A stretch of 9,755 nt of DNA from Leucobacter sp. UBA1945 (GTDB lineage Bacteria; Actinomycetota; Actinomycetes; Actinomycetales; Microbacteriaceae), in NCBI GenBank assembly GCA_002336855.1, contig DDEV01000150.1:3405-13159 (forward strand). Reading direction: 5' to 3'. Both the position numbers and the translations under genes were made by a program. Below are positions 1-7,720 of this stretch, piece by piece. Every line of letters starts with the position of its first letter. Positions within the stretch are counted from its first letter, which is position 1. Below the pieces are notes generated by a model. It was not told where the DNA came from, did no database searches, and was given only the letters and a program-made list of their open reading frames with translations.

Positions 1-1338
1 GCCCTGCCAGTTGTTCCAGGGGGCGGCTTCGGCGAAACCGTTGACGACGAAGCCCCAGCCGATGATCGAGGCGACGATCATGGTGCCGATCGAGACCCAA
101 TCCCACGAGCCGTAGCGGCCGCGCGCGTCGAAGAGCGCGTTTTCGTCGTAGTCTTTGCGGCGACGCAGAATGTCTGCAATGAGAATGCCCGCCCAGGCGG
201 CGAGGGGCACGCCGAGGGTGATGAGGAAGCTCTGGAACGGGCCGAGGAAGTCGTCTGAGACGAACACGACCCAGATGGTGCCAAGGGTGAGAATGAGCCC
301 GTCGATGCCCGCGGCGGCGGGGCGCGCGATGCGGATGCCGAGGCTGATCAGGGTGAGGCCCGAGGAGTAGATGCCGAGCACGGCGCCCGAGACGAGCGCG
401 AGCACGGCGGTCAGCAGGAACGGCACGAGCACCCACACCGGCAGCAGTTTGGCGAGCGCGCCGATCGGGTCGAAGCTGATCTCGGCGGCGAGCGCCGGGT
501 CTGAGCCGGCGAGCAGCAGGCCGAAGATCACGAGGATCACCGGGGCTGCGGCTCCGCCGATGGTGTTCCAGGCGACGATGGCGCCGTCTGAGGCGGTGCG
601 CTTCTGGTAGCGCGACCAGTCGGCGGCGATGTTGATCCAGCCGAGGCCGAAGCCGGTCATGACCATGACGAGCGCGCCGATCACCTGACCCATGCTGCCG
701 CTCGGCAGCGAGGCCACGGCGGCGAGGTCGATGTGCGGGATCGCGAGGATGATGTAGAGAATCGTCACCGCACCCGTGACCCAGGTGAGCAGCGACTGCA
801 GCTTCATGATGGTGTGGTAGCCGAGCACGGAGGCCGCCACGATGAGGGCGGCGACGATGACGGTTGCGATGATCCTCAGCGCAATGCTTTCGCCGTCACC
901 ACCCAGCTGCGTGATGACGGTCGCGGTCGCGAGCACCGACATGATCGCGAGAAAAGTCTCCCAACCGATCGAGGTAAGCCACGAGACGATGCCTGGCACC
1001 TTCTGACCGTGCACGCCGAACGCGGCGCGCGAGAGCACCATCGTGGGCGCTGACCCGCGTTTGCCGGCGATCGCGATGAGGCCGCAGAGCAGAAACGAGA
1101 CGACGATGCCGACGATCGACACGACGGTCGCCTGCCAGAACGAGATGCCGAAGCCGAGCACGAACGAGCCATACGACATGCCGAAGACCGAGACGTTCGC
1201 GGCGAACCACGGCCAGAACAGATCGCGCGGCTTCGCGGTGCGATCGGATTCGGGCACGATCTCGATGCCGGTTCGCTCGATGGTGAGCGCGCTGGGCTTG
1301 GCCGTGCCGGCGCTCTGCGCTGGGATTTCTGTCGACAT
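1..1338 (-). CDS. NCS1-family purine/cytosine permease, 3' end cut by window edge
   Basis: This gene encodes an integral membrane transporter of the nucleobase:cation symporter-1 family, probably importing cytosine or a related nucleobase with a cation. The start is the ATG at 1338-1336, preceded by a purine-rich ribosome site (GGAG within 1343-1350 read on the minus strand) about 7 bases upstream. There are 446 codons before the window edge, so most of a typical 450-500 residue protein is present. Family marks are a soluble N-terminus of about 38 residues, then FWPWFAANVSVFGMSYGSF (residues 41-59), the GKRGSAPTMVLSRAAFG stretch (92-108), and the AADWSRY motif (238-244) after helix 6, followed by several hydrophobic helices. 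Codon use is strongly G/C-ending, as in the DUF1345 gene and unlike the central genes. The family assignment is firm. The exact substrate cannot be read from the sequence: CodB-like cytosine transport is most likely, but a purine, hydantoin or thiamine-precursor permease is possible. Confidence 0.93.
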   Translation of the reverse strand, partial: MSTEIPAQSAGTAKPSALTIERTGIEIVPESDRTAKPRDLFWPWFAANVSVFGMSYGSFVLGFGISFWQATVVSIVGIVVSFLLCGLIAIAGKRGSAPTMVLSRAAFGVHGQKVPGIVSWLTSIGWETFLAIMSVLATATVITQLGGDGESIALRIIATVIVAALIVAASVLGYHTIMKLQSLLTWVTGAVTILYIILAIPHIDLAAVASLPSGSMGQVIGALVMVMTGFGLGWINIAADWSRYQKRTASDGAIVAWNTIGGAAAPVILVIFGLLLAGSDPALAAEISFDPIGALAKLLPVWVLVPFLLTAVLALVSGAVLGIYSSGLTLISLGIRIARPAAAGIDGLILTLGTIWVVFVSDDFLGPFQSFLITLGVPLAAWAGILIADILRRRKDYDENALFDARGRYGSWDWVSIGTMIVASIIGWGFVVNGFAEAAPWNNWQG

Positions 1339-1465
1339 CTCTGTCTCCTGCTGGGTCTGTCGCGTCGCCGCGCGACGAGCTGGGTGGTGCTTCTCATTCT
1401 GGCATCAGCCACCGACAAGGGGAATAATTCGGCGCGTGCGGTGCCGCCGGGGCGTGCCTGCTTGA

Positions 1466-1696
1466 GTCCGACCTGGCAGGATCATCGCAGCCGTCACGTT
1501 TGCACTCACGGTCGCCGGGTACTGGGCGATGGCTGCGTTTCCGGCCCCACCGGCAGGATCGCCACCGAGCGTGGCCGCAGATATCGCACTCGGCTGTGTC
1601 ATCGCGCCCTGGTTTGGGCAAGCCATCTACGCCTGTATCGCGAACCGCAGCTACCTGCTGCGCGAGCTCGACGCGCGTGTAGATGCGAAAGCCTGA
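1466..1696 (+). pseudogene. C-terminal remnant of a small two-helix membrane protein
   Basis: An open frame runs from just after an in-frame TGA (1463-1465) to the TGA at 1694-1696. The codons are G/C-ending and look coding. The translation has two hydrophobic stretches, one around AAVTFALTVAGYWAMAAF and one around IALGCVIAPWFGQAIYACI, and ends in a charged tail (NRSYLLRELDARVDAKA). No good start precedes the first helix. The first ATG (1529-1531) lies inside that helix and lacks a clear ribosome site, so the N-terminus appears lost or frameshifted. It is not a family I recognise. It sits between the permease start and the NERD gene, at the left edge of the compositionally different segment, and may be a host gene broken by the insertion. 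A functional 55-residue protein starting at 1529 is the alternative. Confidence 0.4.
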
Positions 1697-1706
1697 TACG
1701 GGCAGG

Positions 1707-1721
1707 CGTAGGTGGCCTACG
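1707..1721. repeat. Perfect 6-bp hairpin
   Basis: CGTAGG (1707-1712), a TGG loop and CCTACG (1716-1721) form a perfect stem 11 bases after the stop of the membrane-protein remnant. It has no U-tract on either strand, so it is at best a weak terminator. Confidence 0.3.
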
Positions 1722-1796
1722 GCTCAGCTGGGGCAACGCCGAAACACGGCACAGGGCTCGCGTGCTTCATCACCCTCACAATGCTTCGTGTTATAC

Positions 1797-1820
1797 GCCT
1801 AGCCCGGCGAGAAGCTAGGC
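1797..1820 (-). terminator. Hairpin overlapping the stop codon of the NERD gene
   Basis: GCCTAGC (1797-1803) and GCTAGGC (1814-1820) are perfect 7-base inverted repeats around a 10-base loop. On the minus strand the TAG stop of the NERD gene (1817-1815) lies in the first arm. No T-run follows, so rho-independent termination is uncertain. It could act as a U-less terminator or as an mRNA 3'-end stabiliser. Confidence 0.35.
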
Positions 1821-2498
1821 TGACACAAATCTTTGCGACAGCATCAGGCTTATCTGAGGTACGTCCAGCTTGACCTCGGAAGATTGTTGTAACAGTTTCG
1901 GTAGGCGCTTTGGCCAGAGTACTTCAATACCCCGCACCGCGAAGCTGCCCCCAAAAAGTGGCCAATCCGAGTCTACGAAACACAGAACTCCGCGCACCGG
2001 AACATTCTCACCGACTACCGTCTGCACTTGGTCAACCTGGCCGAGTATCCCGTCAATCAGCGAGTCGCGTTTGCGGCCGCCGACCTTGAGACCAACGGAT
2101 GCTGCGCTAAAGAACCCGCCTTCCTGATACCGTTCGGGTCGTTTGCCGATGTAGCGTTTCGCATCAATTACCCACACGCCGGCCGTCGTAACCACGAGGT
2201 GGTCGAAATTGGCGCGACTCTTGGGCAGTTTGCGATCATGCAGCACCACCAGTTCTGCTCCGGCAATCCCGTCAAGAACCTGAGCAACTTTCTGCTCTCC
2301 AATGGCACCCTGTTTCCACACATGAGTGCTTGTCTTCACAGAACCATCGACTGCCATTGCCGCAATTGCAGAACCGATAGGTCCGCCACCGAAGCGTTCT
2401 TTCACTCTAGAACGACGCACATCTACCGCAGCCAACTCATTCGCGCGACGCCGCTCGTACTCACGAAAAGCAGAGTTACCGGCCGACTCACCACTCAT
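1815..2498 (-). CDS. NERD (nuclease-related) domain protein
   Basis: This is a 227-residue protein with a NERD domain, a member of the PD-(D/E)xK nuclease-like superfamily often linked to DNA processing or defence. Residues 1-60 are a basic, partly helical N-terminal region. The NERD core begins at about residue 62 with GAIGEQKV (E68), continues with VVLHDRKLP and FDHLVV (D99), and reaches VWVIDAKRYIG, which holds the D112-A-K114 pair. These residues match the conserved acid and DxK positions, so the fold's active site looks intact. The last 80 residues continue the core (VRGVLCFVDSDWPLF) and show no fused helicase, kinase or membrane segment. The start ATG at 2498-2496 follows an in-frame stop five codons upstream. 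No clear ribosome site is visible. The gene diverges from the OLD-like gene across 290 bases. NERD activity is poorly characterised in general, so DNA cleavage is a family-based inference. Confidence 0.85.
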   Translation of the reverse strand: MSGESAGNSAFREYERRRANELAAVDVRRSRVKERFGGGPIGSAIAAMAVDGSVKTSTHVWKQGAIGEQKVAQVLDGIAGAELVVLHDRKLPKSRANFDHLVVTTAGVWVIDAKRYIGKRPERYQEGGFFSAASVGLKVGGRKRDSLIDGILGQVDQVQTVVGENVPVRGVLCFVDSDWPLFGGSFAVRGIEVLWPKRLPKLLQQSSEVKLDVPQISLMLSQRFVSA

Positions 2499-2643
2499 GA
2501 TGAGAGCATGTCACAAGCATCGAGTCGGTTGCACATAGAAAATGCTCGTTACCTGCCGCTGCGCGCATTCCGACCGAAGAGGCTTTGACGAAGCAGCGGC
2601 GACACCCCTCCGACTTCTGTTTTGTACGCATTCTGGCTGCTTC

Positions 2644-2658
2644 TTTGTGGGCGACAAA
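2644..2658. repeat. Short inverted repeat in the divergent promoter region
   Basis: TTTGT (2644-2648), GGGCG and ACAAA (2654-2658) form a 5-base dyad about 47 bases upstream of the -10 element proposed for the OLD-like gene and 146 bases upstream of the NERD start. The spacing suits a dimeric regulator, but such a short dyad can arise by chance. Confidence 0.2.
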
Positions 2659-2704
2659 CACGACACCGCTAGTATGTCAAATACCCACGCCGTGAACTAG
2701 TCTT

Positions 2705-2713
2705 TGCTATAAA
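2705..2713 (+). promoter_or_regulatory. Extended -10 promoter for the OLD-like gene
   Basis: TGCTATAAA at 2705-2713 fits an extended -10 element (TG-N-TATAAT, five of six in the hexamer). No good -35 lies 17 bases upstream, which is acceptable for extended -10 promoters. Transcription would begin near 2720 and leave a leader of about 70 bases before the ATG at 2789. Confidence 0.45.
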
Positions 2714-2788
2714 TACCGTCCGTGCGTTCAAGTTCTGGTCCGGGCAATATCGCAGTCCCCGTTGGCAACGAAGCCATGTAGGAGCCCA

Positions 2789-5134
2789 ATGAAGATCAAG
2801 ACCCTCTACATACGGTTCTACAAGTCATTCAACTATGACTATCTCCGCAAAAGCCATGCGAATGCCGTGCCTGACTTATGGGATCAACTACCTGAGTCCG
2901 GGTTGTTCTACCCGTTCGTGCGCGTTCCCTTGGAGCCTGGCATAACAACGGTTGTTGGTGCGAACGAGTCTGGGAAAAGTCAACTGCTCGGCGCGATTAA
3001 GTCTCTGCTAACCGGTGAAAAAATTGAACCGCGGGACTTCTGCCGATACTCGCAGTTCTTTACCGTCGGAAGCGAGATGAAGAGACCGGAGTTCGGTGGA
3101 GAGTTCACCGACCTTAGTGATGAGCAGGTCGCCGTAATCCGGGCGATCGCAAACCTAGATGAGCTAGTCGAGATTGAAGCTTTCCACTTCTTTCGCATGA
3201 ATGCCGGCGCCGTCGTCTACATATGGAGTGGGGTCAGCTGGACTGAGGTGAAGCTCAAAGCCACCGAAGTAGAGAAACTGGATCTACCAACCTACTTCCT
3301 AATCGACGCGAAAACGCCGCTGCCAGATAGCGTTCCTCTGGCTTACCTCACAGCCTCGGGCAAAACGAAAAAGGCACGCCCACGCAAGAAGGTACTCCTC
3401 TGGATAGAGAATTTGATCGCGAACCCTGACTGGTTCGGTAGCAAGGAGGCAATCGGCCAAGCGGCACCTCAACTTGTCGAGAACTACACCGCATTCAACG
3501 CGGTCGACGAGTCCGACGACGAGCACCTGATGAAACGTCTCGAGCTGGCAGAGAAGTTGCTCATCCAAGTCGCAGGCATCGGCAAAGATGCATTTGAGCA
3601 GCTGAAGACAGCCGTAAAAAACCATGACGGCTATGCCAACGGCATCGTGACGAAAATGAACGAGAACCTGGCAAAGGCACTGAACTTCCCCAAGTGGTGG
3701 TCCCAGGACTCCGAGTTCTCCTTGACGCTGACGCTGCGCGATTTCGACCTGGTCTTCACAGTCCGAGACCGCACCGGTAGCGAGTACGCATTCAGCGAGC
3801 GCAGCGGTGGGATGAGTTACTTCTTGTCTTACTTCGTCCAATACTTATCGCATGCCCCGACCGGTGGGCAGGAGGTACTACTGATGGACGAACCAGACGC
3901 GTACCTATCGATGCTCGGCCAGCAAGATCTGCTGCGGATCTTTGATTCGTTCGCCGAACCGGAGGACAAGTCAGCGCGACCGATCCAGGTCGTGTATGTG
4001 ACGCACTCACCATTCTTGATCGACAAGAACCACAGCGAACGGATACGCGTCCTCGAGAAGGGTGACGGTGAAGAGGGGACCCGCCTCGTCGCGAACGCGG
4101 GCCGCAACCACTACGAGCCGCTCCGTTCCGCCTTCGGCGCATTCGTCGCCGAGACGACCTTCATTAGTAACTGCAACCTAATGATCGAAGGTCAGGCTGA
4201 CCAGGTGCTGCTGGCAGGAGTCAGTTCATTGGCGCGCCGGTCAGAAAGCACTGGAGCAACGCTGAACCTAAACAGCTTGTCGTTAGTTCCTTCCGGCTCA
4301 GCCCAACATATACCTTACATGGTCTACTTAGCACGCGGCCGTGACGTCGACACTCCAGCAGTCATTGTTCTACTCGACGGAGACGGCGAGGCTGACGGCA
4401 TCCGAGAAGAGTTGCAGAAAGGGTATCGAGGCAGGAAGTATGTCGACGATGCGTTCGTGATCCAATCCAGTGACATCAGCATCGACGATGTGACGGTAGC
4501 AACTGATGCTATCCGCGAAATCGAGGATCTTATCCCGACCGACCTTGTCGCCATGGCGATACGGCGCTATGCCACAGAAGTACTGTCGCCTGAGGAGTCC
4601 GCCGAGGTCACCGCAGCTGTTAAGACCGTGCCTGTTGCGGCGGGTCAGAAAGTTTTCAAAGCGGCCGAAGCAGCCTGCAAGGCGGCAGGTACCAAACTGA
4701 GGCTCGACAAAGTTGGGTTTGCGCGAGCCGTTCTGCACTGCCTAGAACACGAAGCAGATCAGAACTTGAGAGCGCTTACCATTGGAAACTTCGAGCAATT
4801 GTTCGCTCGCATTGAAAAGGCACAGCGTCAGGCCATTCGAGCAAACGGCCGTGAGCGCGTTCGGAGAACACTAACCCGCTACAAGGATGCGTTCCTCCGG
4901 GACCATCAAGTATCCGCTTTACGTCGAGACGTCGAGAGCCTGCTTGAAGACATAGAGCACCAGTTAACTGAGGTTACCGATGAGACGGAACGCGTCCGTC
5001 AAGAAATGCGTCTGATTCGCAGGGACTTCGATCTATCCTCGGAGCCCGGCGCGACTGTCGAGAACTACGATGACTTTAAGAAACGGCTCGAAGCGCTTCC
5101 CTATGGAGGGGTGCAGGCGGTCCAGTTACCCTGA
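2789..5134 (+). CDS. OLD-family-like protein: ATPase plus TOPRIM nuclease domain
   Basis: This is a 781-residue protein that couples an SMC/ABC-type ATPase to a TOPRIM nuclease domain, as in OLD-family (overcoming lysogenization defect) anti-phage nucleases. The ATPase has Walker A GANESGKS (57-64), an ABC-signature-like FSERSGG (335-341), Walker B VLLMDEPD (363-370, D367/E368) and a switch histidine in VVYVTHSPF (H406). A long insertion (about 80-310) separates Walker A from the rest, as is normal for the family. The TOPRIM part follows: LMIEGQADQVLL (E467), a glycine turn near PSGSA (501-505) and IVLLDGDGEA (D530, D532). All TOPRIM acidic residues appear present. The tail (about 690-755) is charged and probably coiled. 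The start chosen is the ATG at 2789 with AGGAG at 2780-2784. A TTG at 2762 would add nine residues without a ribosome site. No UvrD-like helicase adjoins it, so it is not a standard Gabija pair. A fused PARIS-like ATPase/TOPRIM protein is the main alternative. Confidence 0.88.
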   Translation: MKIKTLYIRFYKSFNYDYLRKSHANAVPDLWDQLPESGLFYPFVRVPLEPGITTVVGANESGKSQLLGAIKSLLTGEKIEPRDFCRYSQFFTVGSEMKRPEFGGEFTDLSDEQVAVIRAIANLDELVEIEAFHFFRMNAGAVVYIWSGVSWTEVKLKATEVEKLDLPTYFLIDAKTPLPDSVPLAYLTASGKTKKARPRKKVLLWIENLIANPDWFGSKEAIGQAAPQLVENYTAFNAVDESDDEHLMKRLELAEKLLIQVAGIGKDAFEQLKTAVKNHDGYANGIVTKMNENLAKALNFPKWWSQDSEFSLTLTLRDFDLVFTVRDRTGSEYAFSERSGGMSYFLSYFVQYLSHAPTGGQEVLLMDEPDAYLSMLGQQDLLRIFDSFAEPEDKSARPIQVVYVTHSPFLIDKNHSERIRVLEKGDGEEGTRLVANAGRNHYEPLRSAFGAFVAETTFISNCNLMIEGQADQVLLAGVSSLARRSESTGATLNLNSLSLVPSGSAQHIPYMVYLARGRDVDTPAVIVLLDGDGEADGIREELQKGYRGRKYVDDAFVIQSSDISIDDVTVATDAIREIEDLIPTDLVAMAIRRYATEVLSPEESAEVTAAVKTVPVAAGQKVFKAAEAACKAAGTKLRLDKVGFARAVLHCLEHEADQNLRALTIGNFEQLFARIEKAQRQAIRANGRERVRRTLTRYKDAFLRDHQVSALRRDVESLLEDIEHQLTEVTDETERVRQEMRLIRRDFDLSSEPGATVENYDDFKKRLEALPYGGVQAVQLP

Positions 5135-5480
5135 CTAGCGCGCATTATGGTCACGTTCCATAGGGATGAGAATTGGCATGATTCCGCGGCTCGCATTCCT
5201 GTCTCTCACATCGCTGTCTTCCGTATGCTTTGCATTCGTTCGACGGGGGCGGAGGATGATCGCTGTACAGAGAAACTGCACGAGCAACGTCTGATGGTGC
5301 TCACAGGCAAAGGGCGAGCTTCAACGCACCGCCCCTCTGCCGAGCCGATTGTATTTCATAGAGTCAGCCAAAAGAAGAAGGGGAGTGAGGGAAACGACGC
5401 ACTGCAGTGAGGGCCTTTGCCCAAGAACGACTACCTCTGAGTGAAGGGGTAAATGGACAGAAATTTCGCTCGAGCGTCAG
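5135..5480. other. 346-base gap between convergent genes, no supported gene
   Basis: This region separates the 3' ends of the OLD-like and GmrSD-like genes. An 87-codon open frame at 5147-5410 (plus) starts 12 bases after the OLD-like stop, but it has no ribosome site, no recognisable domain and no hydrophobic or structured pattern, so I do not call it. Weak structures include GGGCG/CGCCC (5312-5334, 13-base loop) and the palindrome CGCTCGAGCG (5467-5476) just past the stop of the minus-strand gene. Neither has a T-run, so no convincing terminator is seen for either convergent gene. Confidence 0.6.
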
Positions 5481-7307
5481 CTACTTGATCGACCACACAG
5501 TGTCCAGAGCGAGATCCGCCAACGCGGCGGCCCTTGAGGTGATGTCTTCCGGGAGTACCTCATTCATTTCGTTGTTTCCTACCCACTCCGATAAGTGAGG
5601 ATCTTTCCAAGGCACGAATGTCTTCAGTCCGGAACGTTTCGCTGCCAAATCACCATTTCCGAGGTCACCATTGGCCGCGCTTGTCAGCAATGTCAGATTC
5701 CCGATCGAGTACTCTGAGCTCACGACCTCAGCTGATGCGTGGCTTTGAGGCCTGATGTGCTCGATGGTCCATGCTGTTAGATCCTGGCCCAGCGTCAATG
5801 TCTTGTAATGCTGCGCAAAGCGCAGCAGGATGTAGGCAATAAACTGTTTGCGTGAGCGACGCTTTTGGGCATTCGTCAGTCGTGCCTTTGGTGCATAGAA
5901 CAATTTGGCAAATGCCTCTTTGGTCTCTTTTGAGTCCGGGAGACTGCCATCCAGCCTCAGTCGGAAGGATTCGATAACTTCCTGCACTGTTTGCTTTGAA
6001 AGAGCTTCTTCAAGTTCTACCGCAAACCTGTTATATCGACCGCGCGTGCCTCCCGTGGAACCACTGTTCTTGAGCGCCGTGAATTGAAAGTGAAAGTTCT
6101 CAATCGCACGACACGCAGCCACAACGTCTTTCTGTCGCATCACTCCCGACTTCTCATATTTCCGAACTACCGCCAGGATCGCAGAATTCGCTACAGATAC
6201 GTTGAAGAGCGCAAGGGCCCGAATGGTTTCTGCAACTTCGGGAATTGCAAGAGCGCTCTTTGCTCCAACCGCTGATTTGTCAATGACGAGGCCAATGTCG
6301 TCAAAATACTGATAAGCGATCGAGTCGAATTCGAGTTCCTCCAGATATTGAAGGTGCGCTTGCGCCGACCCGCCAATAAAGCTAATGATTTGCTTGTAGA
6401 GTTCAGCTTCGGTGACTGCGGGACGACGAGAGTTCCAAGATTGCCACATAAACTGATCGACGTCGGTCATCGATCCATTTTCAGTCTGCACTCGGTCAAC
6501 CAATCGATCCCAACGCCCCGAAATGGTTGCCCTATCTTCGCCGTCCAGGGAACCACCTCGCACGAGAAGGTTCTTCACAAGGTCAGCGAGCCGAAGGTCA
6601 GCACCCCGCGTGTTGAGCGTCTCAAAGATAAGGAATCCGTCTTCTTCGGAGGTTAACTCGACCTGAATAAGGCGCGCTTTCAAAACATTGTTGCGTAGCG
6701 ATTTGAGTGCCTCAATCGCTTCCGACAAAGACTTGCCATCTAGCGTTGCCTGAATTCTGTTCTCAAAATACTCGCGAGCGACACCAATCTGCCGAGCGCT
6801 GCCGTTCCACTTTAGACCGGAAGGAATCGCGCTAGGGTTCTGCACAACCTCCTTGAAGTTGGGTTCATTGCGTTCAATTACTGGGTACTTCTTACCGTCG
6901 TCATCTTCAGCGACAAGGTACCGCTGTGTGTTGCTTGCTTGTGCTTCTGCCTGCGATCGGAGCTCGTGCGCATCGACGCCCCCTTCTTCCCGCCCGCTAG
7001 CCGCAATGAAGGCGTCTCGGATAACCGACAAGATAATCGCGCTTGTCGTCAGGCGCTGCTGGCCGTCGATAATTGAGTATGAATTGTTGAACAACTCCCG
7101 AGACTTGCTCTCCCATGTGACAGTTGACCCGAAAAAGAAGTCGCCCTGAGCCAATACCACGTCAGACCAATAGTCATCTAATTCATCAATGTCCCAACTG
7201 TAGGGGCGCTGAAAGTTGGGAACTACGTACAGGCACAAGCGAAAACAATCTTGGATTGTGCGTGTGGTCGACTTAATTGGGATAAGTTCCGAGCTTGCTG
7301 ATGACAA
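5481..7307 (-). CDS. Single-chain GmrSD-type DUF262/DUF1524 (HNH) protein
   Basis: This is a 608-residue protein with both halves of a GmrSD-type enzyme, the family that includes type IV restriction nucleases acting on modified (for example glucosylated hydroxymethylcytosine) phage DNA. The N-terminal DUF262 domain shows YVVPNFQRPYSW (27-38), the DGQQRLTT motif (81-88; the DGQxR nucleotide-binding and hydrolysis motif) and FETLNTRGADLRLADLVKN (228-246). The C-terminal DUF1524 HNH domain shows WTIEHIRPQS (513-522, H517), SIGNLTLLTSAAN (534-546) and a downstream N551 and K557, so both active sites look intact. The start is a TTG at 7307-7305 with AGGAG (7318-7314 on the minus strand) six bases upstream. 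The ATG between them is out of frame. Codons are far more A/T-ending than in the flanking host genes, which suggests lateral transfer. Modified-DNA specificity is inferred from the family and not seen. It converges on the OLD-like gene. Confidence 0.9.
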   Translation of the reverse strand: MSSASSELIPIKSTTRTIQDCFRLCLYVVPNFQRPYSWDIDELDDYWSDVVLAQGDFFFGSTVTWESKSRELFNNSYSIIDGQQRLTTSAIILSVIRDAFIAASGREEGGVDAHELRSQAEAQASNTQRYLVAEDDDGKKYPVIERNEPNFKEVVQNPSAIPSGLKWNGSARQIGVAREYFENRIQATLDGKSLSEAIEALKSLRNNVLKARLIQVELTSEEDGFLIFETLNTRGADLRLADLVKNLLVRGGSLDGEDRATISGRWDRLVDRVQTENGSMTDVDQFMWQSWNSRRPAVTEAELYKQIISFIGGSAQAHLQYLEELEFDSIAYQYFDDIGLVIDKSAVGAKSALAIPEVAETIRALALFNVSVANSAILAVVRKYEKSGVMRQKDVVAACRAIENFHFQFTALKNSGSTGGTRGRYNRFAVELEEALSKQTVQEVIESFRLRLDGSLPDSKETKEAFAKLFYAPKARLTNAQKRRSRKQFIAYILLRFAQHYKTLTLGQDLTAWTIEHIRPQSHASAEVVSSEYSIGNLTLLTSAANGDLGNGDLAAKRSGLKTFVPWKDPHLSEWVGNNEMNEVLPEDITSRAAALADLALDTVWSIK

Positions 7308-7720
7308 TCCATTCTCCTAACCAGGATGTACTTGGTGATCTTATTGCCATTAGCGCTCATTCGGTACGGGTGCCTGATCTTCTTCAGGCGACTGGACTAA
7401 GCGAGAGGAGCAAGCCTACTCAACACGCGGCAACGAGGGCGACCTGGCATGTTCCCACTCGAAGTACAACACCCGTGCTGGGTTATCGCCTTACTTGGTC
7501 ATAATGAACCAGCTGCTCCCGACAACTGAGGTTGCGAAACCCTTCCATTTCGCCCGCATCACAATCATCACCGCCGCGCGGCAAACTCGTGTTGCTGCGT
7601 TCCAGCCGCCAACGATTTACGGCTCACGCAATGTGTGTACCCGTTACTCAAGAGCACTATGCCCACCTGGCGGTGCTTGGATGAACGGTTTCCCTAGAGA
7701 TAAACTATTTGCTGCGACCA
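7308..7720. other. 413-base gap upstream of the GmrSD-type gene
   Basis: This should hold the promoter and leader of the minus-strand DUF262 gene, or the spacer of a two-gene transcript from the membrane gene at 7721-8230. A perfect 6-base dyad GCCTGA/TCAGGC with a 6-base loop lies at 7372-7389, about 65 bases upstream of the TTG start, and could be an operator or leader hairpin. A 10-base palindrome GCCGCGCGGC lies at 7573-7582. A 25-codon open stretch on the minus strand (7568-7491) lacks a ribosome site. I see no tRNA, insertion-sequence end or convincing gene here. The size of the gap is unusual for a compact island and may include decayed sequence. Confidence 0.5.
7372..7389. repeat. Inverted repeat upstream of the GmrSD-type gene
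   Basis: GCCTGA (7372-7377) and TCAGGC (7384-7389) flank a 6-base spacer. The position, 65 bases before the start codon on the minus strand, suits an operator or 5'-leader hairpin. No regulator gene lies beside it. Confidence 0.3.

Noticed and set aside
876..1418. Long minus-strand frame overlapping the permease start
   Set aside because: It overlaps the clear NCS1 permease in another frame and its translation is Arg/Ser-rich low complexity, typical of a high-GC shadow frame.
2028..2588. 186-codon plus-strand frame over the NERD gene
   Set aside because: It lies antisense to a gene with clear NERD motifs and has no ribosome site or domain.
3299..3841. 180-codon minus-strand frame inside the OLD-like gene
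   Set aside because: It is antisense to a gene with complete ATPase and TOPRIM motifs and has no recognisable domain.
5147..5410. Possible 87-residue protein after the OLD-like gene
   Set aside because: No ribosome site, no recognisable motif and no coding signature. It is kept only as a query in the gap.
7491..7568. 25-codon minus-strand frame in the gap before the GmrSD-type gene
   Set aside because: No ribosome site and too short to judge. The open stretch upstream of its ATG has no start.
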